From Bacteroidales bacterium (lineage in GTDB: Bacteria > Bacteroidota > Bacteroidia > Bacteroidales > VadinHA17): a DNA stretch of 7,424 bases. The position numbers and the translations under genes were made by a program. The notes beneath the pieces were generated by a model, which saw nothing but the letters and a program-made list of their open reading frames with translations, did not search any database and was not told where the DNA came from. Below, in pieces: positions 1 through 6,958 of this stretch. How positions within the stretch are numbered: position 1 is the first letter of the stretch; every line of letters begins with the position of its first letter. The stretch covers positions 226 to 7,649 of the forward strand of contig DNOQ01000191.1 in the NCBI GenBank assembly GCA_003501665.1, written 5' to 3'.

Positions 1-3000
1 CCGTTTACAACCACACCCGGGATAACCGACACAACACTAACAGGCAGCTCAACAGGAATTCCGACACAGCCAGTTGCAGTAATGGTCTCGGTAACGGTTA
101 TTTTATCACCGGGGGCTGACATTCCAGGGACAGCATCAACAATAATGAAATATAAACCTGCCGGTGATGTTATAATAAGAGAAGCCGGTACAGTCCATGA
201 ATAAGTGGAACCCGGAGTATTGACCACCTGAGATACCTTATTGGTTGCATCCTCGCATAGTACTGATGCACCTGAGATCGGAGAAGTAACAGGAAGCGGA
301 TTTACTGAAACTGTGATCACATTTGAATATACAGGTGTAGAACAGGAAAGATCTTCAGCTTTCCTGACAAACATTGTCTGTAATGTAAGTGTACCATAGT
401 CATATGTTTCGCTGTTACTTGATGGTATATTTGTCCAGTTTGCATCTCCCGGTACGGCTGACATATTCGTAGTATACTGCCAGGTATAAGTAAAGACTCC
501 CGCTCCTCCGGTCGCAGGAGACAAACTTGTAAATGCGGGCACATCAGTACCATGGCAGATACTTTGATTACTGCCAATAGCACCTCCGTTCAGAGCCGGC
601 ATAACGGTTATGGTAATCATATTGCTGTAAACAGGTGTTGAACAGGTCCCTTCCACTGCTTTCCTTACAAACCGTGAAGTCGTAGTTAAGGTACCATAAT
701 CATAGGTTACACTGTTACTGGGATTGATATCCGTCCAGTTACCATCACCCGGGATAGCTGCCATATTTGTTGTATACTGCCAGGTGTAAGTAAATACTCC
801 TGCTCCGCCGCTGGCATCTGTAAGACTGATAAAAGCAGCTACATCCCCGCCGGAACAGATTATCTGGTCATTGCCTATCGTTCCACCGTTCAATATCGGA
901 CGTACTGTAACAGTAACTTCATTACTGTAAACAGGAGTCGTACAGGTTCCTTCAATAGCTCTTCTTACAAACTTGGTAGTTGACGTAAGTGTTCCATAAT
1001 CATATGTTAGACTGTTACTTGAACCTATATCGGTCCATCCGGCACCTCCAGGTACTGCAGCCATATTTGTTGTATACTGCCATGTATAGATAAAGACTCC
1101 TGCCCCACCGCTCGCTGCTGCTGAACTTGTAAATGCTGCTGCATCTGCTCCGTAACATATTGTCTGATCGCTTCCGATCGTACCGCCATTAAGCTGGGGA
1201 CGTACCGTGACAGTAACCTCATTGCTGTAAACAGGTGTTGTACATGTACCTTCCACTGCTCTTCTGACAAACTTAGTTGTTGTCGTCAGAGTTCCATAAT
1301 TATATGTTTCACTATTACTTGAGCCTATATCTGTCCATCCGGCACCTCCCGGTACTGCGGCCATATTTGTTGTATACTGCCAGGTATATGTGAATACACC
1401 TGCGCCGCCGCTTGCTGCAGCCGAGCTTGTAAAGGCTGCCACGTCGGCTCCGTAGCATATTGTCTGGTTACTGCCAATCGTCCCCCCATTGAGCTGTGGA
1501 CGCACCGTCACAGTTACTTCATTACTGTAAACTGGTGTAGAACACGTCTCTTCAATGGCTCTTCTAACAAACTTTGTCGTTGTTGTCAGAGTCCCATGAT
1601 CATATGTCAGACTGTTGCTCGATCCTATATCATTCCAGCCTGCACCTCCCGGCACTGCGGCAAGGTTGGTTGTATACTGCCAGGTATATGTGAATACACC
1701 TGCTCCGCCGCTCGCAGCTGCTGAACTCGTAAATGCTGCCACATCTGCTCCGTAGCAAATCGTCTGATTGCTGCCTATTGTACCTCCGTTAAGCTGTGGT
1801 CTGACCGTAACTGTTATTTCATTACTGTAAACCGGAGTTGCTCCGCAGGTACCTTCAACAGCTCTCCGTACAAACTTTGTTGTTGCAGTAAGTGTACCAT
1901 AGTCATATATAAGGCTGTTGCTTGATCCAATATCATTCCAGCCGGCACCTCCGGGAACTGCAGCCATATTTGTTGTGTACTGCCAGGTATATGTGAAAAC
2001 ACCTGCTCCTCCACTTGCCGCTGCTGAATTTGTAAATGCTGCCACATCTGTCCCGTAGCATATTGTCTGGTCGCTTCCGATCGTACCACCGTTAAGCTGA
2101 GGATAGATAGTAATATTCCTGGATGATGTTCCCCCTGCACCGCAGCCATTTTCACCATAAACTGAAATAGTCACCGGGGAGACTGCTGCTGCACTGAAAT
2201 TAACCACTATTGAAGTAGTTCCCTGTCCTGATACTATTGTTACATCCGCGGGAACTGTCCAGACATAGTTTGTGGCATTAGCTACTGCAGCTATCGAATA
2301 GGTCACACCTGACTGAGCATAGCAGACGTTGGCCGGACCTGCTATTGCGCCTGCAGCACCGGGTGCTGCAGGATTGACTGTGACATTATAATTTGGTGTG
2401 GTATAACTGCAACCCGTGGCAGTAATTGTTTCGGTAACCCTCACAGAACCGGCTCCCGATGCCAAATTCCACAGGATAGTTACACTGTTGTTTGTTGATG
2501 ATCCTGATATCGTTCCGTTTGTAACAGACCAGCTATAAGTATGTCCTGTCTCAAGGGCTGTTGTATATACTTTTGAATCGTTGAGACATGGGCCGATATC
2601 ACCGCTTATTGAAGGGGTGGGTAATGGGTTGACGGTTATTGTAATGGTATTTGTGGTAACAGTACCGCAACTGCCGCTTGTCACTCTTCGCCTGTAATAG
2701 GTCGTTTGTGTTAATACAGGGGGATTATAAGTTGAGGAGGTAGCTCCCGAGATATTGCTGAAATTAATATTATCCGTTGACCTTTGCCACTGATATGAAT
2801 AACTGCCTGTTCCCCCGGAGGGAGCTGAAGTCTGTGTTAATGTGACCGGATCGCCACCGGAACATATTGTCTGGTTTGATCCTATTGATCCTGGTGTAAG
2901 GTTTGCATAAACATTAACAGTAACTATATTGGAGTACGCTGTTCCGCATCCTCCTCCTGAGTTGGTTACTCTTCGGTAATCTCTGCTCGCAGTCAGATTA

Positions 3001-4913
3001 GTATTATCATTATAGGTAAGCCCGGTGGCCCCTCCGATAGTGTTCCATGTTCCCATTCCGGCCGGACTCCACTGCCATTGGTATGTAAGGCTTGTTCCAC
3101 CTGAAGGGCTTGTGTTATTTGTAAATCCTGCCGGATCGGTATTATAACAGATATTTTGATTACTTCCGATAGTGCCTCCGTTAAGCTGGTCATAAACAGT
3201 TATCTGGATAGATGAGCTTGTATGGGAGCAGGGTTCTGATGTCACTATTCTCCTGTACCAGGTCGTCTGAGTCAGTGCAGGTGATGTATAATTCTGCTGG
3301 TTATTTGTTCCGGGAGCGTTTGAAAACCCGGAGCCGGCCCCTGTGGTGCTCCGTTGCCACAGATACGTATATGTACCGCTTCCGCCGGCAGGCAAAGTAC
3401 CTGTCAGTGCAGCAGGTGCTGTATTATAACATATTGTTTGAGCAGCAGCAACATTGTTGTTTGAGATTACCGGATATACAGTCAGGGTAACCATTGTTGC
3501 CGGGCTCATACATTCAAGTCCTGTAAGAGACTGGTCTGTTACCCAGTAATTATAAGTTCCCGGGACAGAGATAGAAGGAGTATAAGTTAGTCCTGTACCA
3601 ACTACTGTTGTTAAAGTTGCGTTGCTGTACCATCGTATTGTTCCTATTGGAGTGCTTGTTACTGAAAGTGCCGTGCCATCTCCGAAACAGATTGTTCTAT
3701 CAGGCACCGTCGGTGCCGGAGGAGCTTCAATTACAAGTATATCAACATAAGTGGAAACATATTCCGGATCTGTCCAGTTACATTTGTTCCAGTTTTTAAG
3801 GTATATCCTGAAATATTCCCCTGCTTTGCATGTTGCAGGTATTGTAACAGCCTGGGCTAATGAAGAGGGACCATAAGGTATAGGGTAGAATCTTCCACTT
3901 TGCGTTGGTGCATTTCCCAGGCTGGCAACAGCTACTTGACCTGTTATTGTGTTTGTAATTGCACCAGCCGGATTTCTTCCATATAGCCATTCAATATTTC
4001 TGGGATCATCATTGGGTACAGCTGTAAGACCTCCGGAAACAACGGGATTCTGGCAGTTCCATGTACTGTTGTCTCTGACAGTAATTGTCGTTTCTGTTCC
4101 TGCACATACCTGTATTAAGGTTGATCCGTCTGCATTATTTACTATTTCAAGCCTTCCGTCACCATCAGAAGTAATATCCCGGCCATGGACAACTGCTACA
4201 TATTGGGGACTGAAAGTATTGCCGCATGGATTTTTTACACCACAGGTAAAAACGTAATTACAATCATTGACTGATGTATATGTATGAGTACGGTTTGCTA
4301 AAGAGGGATAATCACCATCAGCCGTTGATATATAGTTATATATTGTACCATCGCCCCAATCTATAACCCATGTAGTCCCTTTAAGAATCCCTGAATTAAG
4401 AGGATCAGGATCAGGATTCATCTGAAATACTGCAGTTGCCGTTTTATTAACACACTTGACCGGTTGCAAAAAATTATTCATAAAATTTACATCCGGGCAT
4501 GGGAGGGTTATAAAATCAAACCTGGTAGGTGTACCCTGAAGTACATTTGATGAATTAGCAGCTACAATATACAAAGTGTGTACACGCGAGGATTGAAGTG
4601 TGCCTAATATACTCTTAAGAACTTTATTTACATCAGCTGCTGTAATACTTACAACAGCTGTGGCAACCCGAGTTCCACTCGGACCTGCTATAGCAGCAGA
4701 TCTTACTTCACCTGAAGAAAGTACTGGTATATTGTAATTCCAGACAGCAATATAAATTGTTCCTGTAGTATTGATCGCATAATCTACTGTAACAGTTGTT
4801 GGACCAATATTAGATAACAAAGGTGTCCCCAAAACCCAGCCTGGCTGGCTGCTTGAATTAAAAATTGTTAATAGGGAAATTGAAACCAGGGCAAAGATAT
4901 TCCTTGTTTTCAT
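1..4913 (-). CDS. Giant secreted multi-domain (FN3/PKD/Ig-like) surface protein, C-terminus cut by window edge
   Basis: One open frame of 1637 complete codons runs from ATG at 4913 to the left edge with no stop. The start gives a Sec-type signal peptide (MKTRNIFALVSISLLTIFNS, cleavage probably near residues 20-23). Approximate domains: FN3-like 30-138; PKD 140-243 with DWGDGT near residues 184-189; an uncharacterised module 244-395 with WNC and WLYG motifs; divergent Ig-like modules 400-478, 479-574, 575-671 and 672-760; PKD-like modules 761-848 and 849-937; six nearly identical Ig-like modules 938-1538; another PKD-like module 1539 to the edge. Most Ig-like modules share an early Cys (ICYG or similar) and a later Cys near the last strands, so a disulphide per module is likely. 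Proteins of this build in Bacteroidota are usually exported adhesins, often by the type IX system, but the C-terminal sorting domain would lie outside the window. An in-frame ATG at 4955 would add 14 residues before the signal peptide; an in-frame stop lies just upstream of it at 4962-4964. I prefer 4913 because of the signal peptide and the A-rich leader. The exact ligand or role is unknown. Confidence 0.93.
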   Translation of the reverse strand, partial: MKTRNIFALVSISLLTIFNSSSQPGWVLGTPLLSNIGPTTVTVDYAINTTGTIYIAVWNYNIPVLSSGEVRSAAIAGPSGTRVATAVVSITAADVNKVLKSILGTLQSSRVHTLYIVAANSSNVLQGTPTRFDFITLPCPDVNFMNNFLQPVKCVNKTATAVFQMNPDPDPLNSGILKGTTWVIDWGDGTIYNYISTADGDYPSLANRTHTYTSVNDCNYVFTCGVKNPCGNTFSPQYVAVVHGRDITSDGDGRLEIVNNADGSTLIQVCAGTETTITVRDNSTWNCQNPVVSGGLTAVPNDDPRNIEWLYGRNPAGAITNTITGQVAVASLGNAPTQSGRFYPIPYGPSSLAQAVTIPATCKAGEYFRIYLKNWNKCNWTDPEYVSTYVDILVIEAPPAPTVPDRTICFGDGTALSVTSTPIGTIRWYSNATLTTVVGTGLTYTPSISVPGTYNYWVTDQSLTGLECMSPATMVTLTVYPVISNNNVAAAQTICYNTAPAALTGTLPAGGSGTYTYLWQRSTTGAGSGFSNAPGTNNQQNYTSPALTQTTWYRRIVTSEPCSHTSSSIQITVYDQLNGGTIGSNQNICYNTDPAGFTNNTSPSGGTSLTYQWQWSPAGMGTWNTIGGATGLTYNDNTNLTASRDYRRVTNSGGGCGTAYSNIVTVNVYANLTPGSIGSNQTICSGGDPVTLTQTSAPSGGTGSYSYQWQRSTDNINFSNISGATSSTYNPPVLTQTTYYRRRVTSGSCGTVTTNTITITVNPLPTPSISGDIGPCLNDSKVYTTALETGHTYSWSVTNGTISGSSTNNSVTILWNLASGAGSVRVTETITATGCSYTTPNYNVTVNPAAPGAAGAIAGPANVCYAQSGVTYSIAAVANATNYVWTVPADVTIVSGQGTTSIVVNFSAAAVSPVTISVYGENGCGAGGTSSRNITIYPQLNGGTIGSDQTICYGTDVAAFTNSAAASGGAGVFTYTWQYTTNMAAVPGGAGWNDIGSSNSLIYDYGTLTATTKFVRRAVEGTCGATPVYSNEITVTVRPQLNGGTIGSNQTICYGADVAAFTSSAAASGGAGVFTYTWQYTTNLAAVPGGAGWNDIGSSNSLTYDHGTLTTTTKFVRRAIEETCSTPVYSNEVTVTVRPQLNGGTIGSNQTICYGADVAAFTSSAAASGGAGVFTYTWQYTTNMAAVPGGAGWTDIGSSNSETYNYGTLTTTTKFVRRAVEGTCTTPVYSNEVTVTVRPQLNGGTIGSDQTICYGADAAAFTSSAAASGGAGVFIYTWQYTTNMAAVPGGAGWTDIGSSNSLTYDYGTLTSTTKFVRRAIEGTCTTPVYSNEVTVTVRPILNGGTIGNDQIICSGGDVAAFISLTDASGGAGVFTYTWQYTTNMAAIPGDGNWTDINPSNSVTYDYGTLTTTSRFVRKAVEGTCSTPVYSNMITITVMPALNGGAIGSNQSICHGTDVPAFTSLSPATGGAGVFTYTWQYTTNMSAVPGDANWTNIPSSNSETYDYGTLTLQTMFVRKAEDLSCSTPVYSNVITVSVNPLPVTSPISGASVLCEDATNKVSQVVNTPGSTYSWTVPASLIITSPAGLYFIIVDAVPGMSAPGDKITVTETITATGCVGIPVELPVSVVSVIPGVVVN
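300..2102 (-). repeat. Six tandem 300-bp repeats encoding 100-residue Ig-like modules
   Basis: The motif encoding NSYVP (plus-strand attRctgtaa) recurs at 621, 921, 1221, 1521 and 1821, exactly 300 bp apart; a more divergent equivalent sits at 321. The unit nearest the N-terminus (about 1800-2102) is one codon longer (GTCGATPVYS in place of the GTCTTPVYS type). Each unit begins PxLNGG, then has ICYG (variant: SG or HG), GVFTYTWQYTTN, a SNS-x-TY-x-x-GTLT motif, FVR(R/K)A and TPVYSN, ending in ITVTV-like residues. The three units spanning 900-1799 are the most alike; those at 300-899 have drifted most. Conserved Cys in ICYG and in the TC.TPVYS segment probably pair. The period is exactly 100 codons, so copy number can change without breaking the frame. 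Confidence 0.93.
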
Positions 4914-5093
4914 TTTATGTATTATATTATTTCCAGGTAAAGACGACTTTGCCATCTCAGTTTATTTTATTTAGATAATAATGCAGACAGTTTTGCTAAA
5001 GTTAAGACTGAAAGGGAGGGGAATAGGTTGCATGCGCGAACTTCAGAAAAGTTATGAGGAGGTTCCGGTAACTTTGATACAGGGATTAGACAG

Positions 5094-5337
5094 GTTCGAG
5101 AGTTCGAAACCTCCTTCGCTTCCTCCTTCATTCCATTTCGGACTTCGCCCGACAAAGTCGGCTTCGTCCGGCAAGGTCGGAGGACAAAGAAAGCTACGGA
5201 GGGTGAAAGGTTCGAAGGTTTGTCGGTTCGACGGGTTAAAAGTTCGATCGTTTGATTGTTCGAGTAGTTGGGAGTTTGATCAGTTGAGAGTTCGAGAGTT
5301 CGATCGTGTGAGGGTTTGAGCCTTTGAGGGTTCGTTC
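5094..5337. repeat. Composite intergenic repeat: GTTCGA octamer arrays flanking an imperfect palindrome
   Basis: Two octamers (gttcgaga, gttcgaaa) occupy 5094-5109. A palindromic module of about 100 bp follows, then sixteen consecutive degenerate octamers from 5210 to 5337 (for example gttcgaag, gtttgtcg, gttcgacg, gttcgatc, gtttgatt, gttcgagt, gtttgagc). The register of 8 bp is kept over the whole 128 bp even though individual copies vary. The consensus is roughly G-T-T-(C/T)-G-A-N-N. Because 8 is not a multiple of 3 and both strands are equally open, this is DNA-level repetition and not protein coding. Similar low-complexity arrays between genes are, from memory, common in environmental Bacteroidota genomes, but I cannot verify that here. 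Confidence 0.8.
5110..5202. repeat. Imperfect palindrome with nested stems inside the composite repeat
   Basis: The outer arms are 5110-5121 (cctccttcgctt) and 5191-5202 (aagctacggagg), complementary at 10 of 12 positions. Nested inside are CGGAC (5139-5143) with GTCCG (5166-5170) and, innermost, CCGAC (5149-5153) with GTCGG (5157-5161) around an AAA loop. The module could fold as a cruciform or RNA hairpin. It could be a small non-autonomous palindromic element, or a structural part of the octamer repeat. It has no run of T, so it is not a good terminator. Confidence 0.6.
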
Positions 5338-5370
5338 GTTTTTTTATTTCTATCCTTACCATATTTAAAG

Positions 5371-5397
5371 CGATTGGACAATAGTCCGATTGGACAA
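5371..5397. repeat. 11-bp direct repeat pair with internal GGAC/GTCC dyad
   Basis: CGATTGGACAA occurs at 5371-5381 and again at 5387-5397, a spacing of 16 bp. Between them GGAC (5376-5379) and GTCC (5384-5387) form a short dyad. The pair lies in the divergent promoter region and could be a regulator binding site, but a remnant of the neighbouring repeats is equally possible. Confidence 0.35.
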
Positions 5398-5730
5398 CGG
5401 TGCGGCAGGGATGTAGGACCATGGTAAAGTAATGAAAATGACTATAGTTTAACTTTCACGCCTATTTTTACGGAAAAACCTGTTTTATGTTCTGTTCCGG
5501 AGCAAGTTTTTCATCGTTAATTATTGTTTATTTTTTAAATGGTGTGAGCTGGTGCGAGGGTAAGAAGAGAATCAGTCGATCTTTATTCCCATATTAATAT
5601 CCATGAGACAAAAACTGTATGAGACGATATTTGTACTATACATAAGTATACCTGTTGCCTACCTTCACAACGTCATTCTGTCGAACCTTCGCACCTTTTT
5701 CCTACCTTTACCCCGTCAATAAATTAGTAT

Positions 5731-6690
5731 ATGCCCGACTTCACCCCAAATACTTACAAACTGCTCCTTTCAACCCTCCTGGATCAGAATTATTCCTTCC
5801 AGCCATTCATAGATTTTCTCAGAAACCCGGAGCCCAGATCAGTAATCCTGCGACATGATGTGGATGCAAGAAAAGTGAATTCACTGAAAACTGCAATTCT
5901 GGAAAATGAACTTGGAATCAGAGGGACATATTATTTCAGGATGGTTCCGGAAAGTTTTGATCCGGAAGTTATTAAAAAAATTGCCGGGTTAGGGCATGAG
6001 ATAGGATATCATTATGAGGACTTAAGTGTAACAGCGCAGAGGCGCAGAGGAGCAGAGGCGCAGGGGCGCAAGGATAAAAAAGATGAGGAACTTCTTGCTA
6101 AAATTGCGATCGATAACTTTAGGAAGAATCTTGAGAAACTAAGAAGGATTGTGCCGGTTGAGACAATATGTATGCATGGCAGTCCCCTGAGCAGACGGGA
6201 TAACCGGATTTTGTGGAAGTATTTTAATTACAGGGATTTTGGTATCGTAGGGGAACCCTATTTTGATATTGATTTTGAGAAGGTACTATATCTTACCGAT
6301 ACCGGGAGGAGGTGGGATGGTGTTTCGATCCGTGACAAAGCAACGAGGAAAGAAGAAATGATAAGGAGAGAGGGAGATGAGGAGAAGGAGAGAGAAGAAA
6401 TGATGAGGAGAGGGGGTGATGAGGAGAAAGGGAGAGGGGGAGATAAAGAGTATCGGGACAAAGTTATCCCCCCCTCTCCTTTTCACCCACTCTCCCACTC
6501 TTTTTACAAATTCCACTCAACATTCGACATAATCGCTGCGGCCAGGGAAAACAGACTTCCCGATCATATAATGCTGACCATACATCCACAACGATGGGAC
6601 GACCGGATTTTGCCATGGTTAAAGGAACTGATCTGGCAGAATGTTAAGAATATAGTTAAGGGAGCGGTTGTGAAAAGACCTGTGGATTGA
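5731..6690 (+). CDS. Polysaccharide-deacetylase-like protein (CE4/NodB-fold type) with two repeat insertions
   Basis: This 319-residue protein has the layout of the NodB-like carbohydrate deacetylase superfamily, which removes acetyl groups from sugars using a metal ion. VILRHDVD (residues 38-45) is the Asp-bearing first motif, and GHEIGYHYED (88-97) supplies the metal-site histidines. Other conserved blocks are the TYYFR strand (66-70), CMHGSP (147-152), GEPYFDIDF (174-182), LTDTGRRW (188-195) and IHPQRW (284-289). There is no signal peptide, so it is probably cytoplasmic; the substrate is unknown. Two low-complexity stretches interrupt the core: residues about 101-118 (AQRRRGAEAQGRK) after YEDL, and about 205-257 (REGDEEK repeats followed by a PPSPFHPLSHS stretch) after the SIRDKA segment. 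Both are encoded by short DNA repeats and fall between conserved blocks, so the enzyme may still fold. ATG at 5731 sits 10 residues before a plausible first helix and follows an A/T-rich leader with no Shine-Dalgarno box. The gene is apparently monocistronic and divergent from the giant surface-protein gene. Confidence 0.85.
   Translation: MPDFTPNTYKLLLSTLLDQNYSFQPFIDFLRNPEPRSVILRHDVDARKVNSLKTAILENELGIRGTYYFRMVPESFDPEVIKKIAGLGHEIGYHYEDLSVTAQRRRGAEAQGRKDKKDEELLAKIAIDNFRKNLEKLRRIVPVETICMHGSPLSRRDNRILWKYFNYRDFGIVGEPYFDIDFEKVLYLTDTGRRWDGVSIRDKATRKEEMIRREGDEEKEREEMMRRGGDEEKGRGGDKEYRDKVIPPSPFHPLSHSFYKFHSTFDIIAAARENRLPDHIMLTIHPQRWDDRILPWLKELIWQNVKNIVKGAVVKRPVD
6034..6073 (+). repeat. Octamer array (gcgcagag)5 inside the deacetylase-like gene
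   Basis: Five consecutive 8-bp units fill 6034-6073: gcgcagag, gcgcagag, gagcagag, gcgcaggg and gcgcaagg. They encode the Arg/Ala/Gln/Gly-rich segment at residues about 102-115, just after the conserved YEDL block where this protein family tends to vary in length. Since 8 is not divisible by 3, gain or loss of one unit would shift the reading frame. Only the first two units are identical, which would slow slippage. Confidence 0.85.
6352..6435 (+). repeat. Two 42-bp tandem repeats encoding 14-residue charged units
   Basis: Units at 6352-6393 and 6394-6435 match at 37 of 42 positions. They encode EEMIRREGDEEKER-type and EEMMRRGGDEEKGR-type units (frame kept because 42 = 14 codons). A decayed third unit (GGDKEYRDK) follows. 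The block is almost pure purine on the plus strand. It produces two open frames on the opposite strand (within 6258-6516) that are only its mirror image. Confidence 0.85.
6427..6483 (+). repeat. Strong hairpin (20-base arms) within the coding sequence
   Basis: The left arm 6427-6446 and right arm 6464-6483 are complementary at 18 of 20 positions, plus one G-T wobble and one A-C mismatch, around a 17-base loop (6447-6463). The left arm is purine-rich (ggagaggggg core) and the right arm is pyrimidine-rich (cccctctcct core). The hairpin overlaps the end of the second 42-bp unit and supplies the PPSPF residues near 247-251. Followed by more pyrimidine-rich DNA up to a TTTTT at 6501-6505, it could also attenuate transcription or translation. 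It has the look of a small palindromic element placed in frame. Confidence 0.8.
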
Positions 6691-6716
6691 GTAGTGAGGA
6701 AAGAATTGTAAGTGCT

Positions 6717-6744
6717 GAGAGATGAGCGATGAGCTGTGAGCGCC
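6717..6744. repeat. Heptamer array (GAGnnnn)4 just downstream of the deacetylase-like gene
   Basis: Four 7-bp units, gagagat, gagcgat, gagctgt and gagcgcc, run head to tail 26 bp after the stop codon. The array is another short-period degenerate repeat, in the 3' flank of the gene. No terminator-like hairpin is visible beside it. Confidence 0.6.
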
Positions 6745-6799
6745 TGGTAGTAAAAAGGTTACATGGTCCTTTGTGAAAATATCTTATTGAAAAAATAAA

Positions 6800-6958
6800 A
6801 TGCCATACGCGAAATTTATAGCAAGGCTATCCCATTCATCATTAGAATTCATAAAGAAGACATATAACTTAATGGATGCAATTTTATCAGGTTTCTGGCT
6901 AGGAGTACTGAGTGAAAAATGTCTGGATATTTATGATCACAGATTTTCACGTCAATAA
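6800..6958 (+). pseudogene. 52-codon reading frame, possible N-terminal remnant of a larger gene
   Basis: The frame starts at ATG 6800 after an A-rich leader (gaaaaaataaa), as expected for a Bacteroidota start, and stops at TAA 6956-6958. The product begins MPYAKFIARLSHSSLEFIKK and contains GFWLGVLSEKCLDIYD, with a coherent amphipathic, protein-like composition unlike the repeat-derived frames nearby. The GFWLGVL...D block reminds me of the extreme N-terminus of some Bacteroidota SAM-dependent methyltransferases, from memory only. If that is right, the catalytic domain is missing and this is a truncated gene; the adjoining DNA turns AT-rich and leads to a transposase-like gene, which would explain the truncation. 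It could also be a genuine small protein or chance. Confidence 0.35.

Larger units (their letters stand above)
4914..5730. other. Divergent intergenic region with composite repeat, no supported gene
   Basis: This stretch separates the starts of two divergent genes, so it should hold both promoters. The left part (4914-4990) is AT-rich and forms the A-rich leader of the minus-strand gene. The middle (5094-5337) is a composite repeat annotated separately. The right part (5338-5730) is plain AT-rich DNA with a small direct repeat near 5371-5397. A sequence TACCTTTA at 5703-5710 resembles the Bacteroidota -7 element (TAnnTTTG) and lies 20 bases before the ATG at 5731, but the -33 match is poor, so no promoter is called. 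Two overlapping open frames on opposite strands at 4967-5422 arise from the repeats and resemble no protein family. Confidence 0.7.

Noticed and set aside
300..2102. CRISPR array
   Set aside because: The repeats are 300 bp long, contiguous and coding, with no short repeat and unique spacer pattern.
317..2158. Minus-strand frames of 81-114 codons (317-583, 1025-1270, 1814-2158) as separate genes
   Set aside because: They are out-of-frame readings of the 300-bp repeats inside the giant gene; their similarity to each other only mirrors the repeats.
3212..4257. Plus-strand frames at 3212-3490, 3608-3799 and 3949-4257, and minus-strand frames at 2993-3193 and 3796-3990
   Set aside because: All lie within the long continuous reading frame of the surface protein, lack family motifs, and have repeat-like or implausible composition.
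4990..5030. Promoter for the surface-protein gene at TAACTTTA (minus strand, 4997-5004)
   Set aside because: It resembles a -7 box, but there is no TTTG-like -33 box at the expected distance, and it is about 85 bp from the start.
4967..5422. Overlapping 151-codon (minus) and 112-codon (plus) frames as genes
   Set aside because: They cover the GTTCGA octamers and the palindrome on opposite strands; the peptides are translations of an 8-bp repeat and have no domain.
5637..5650. Small hairpin TATAC-ATAA-GTATA as a terminator or operator
   Set aside because: A 5-bp AT-rich stem is expected by chance in this DNA, and a terminator is not needed between divergent genes.
5655..5858. 67-codon plus-strand frame overlapping the start of the deacetylase-like gene
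   Set aside because: Its second half is an alternative frame of a conserved enzyme and it has no recognisable features of its own.
6258..6516. Two minus-strand Ser/Pro/Leu-rich frames
   Set aside because: They are the complement of the purine-rich repeat block in the deacetylase-like gene.
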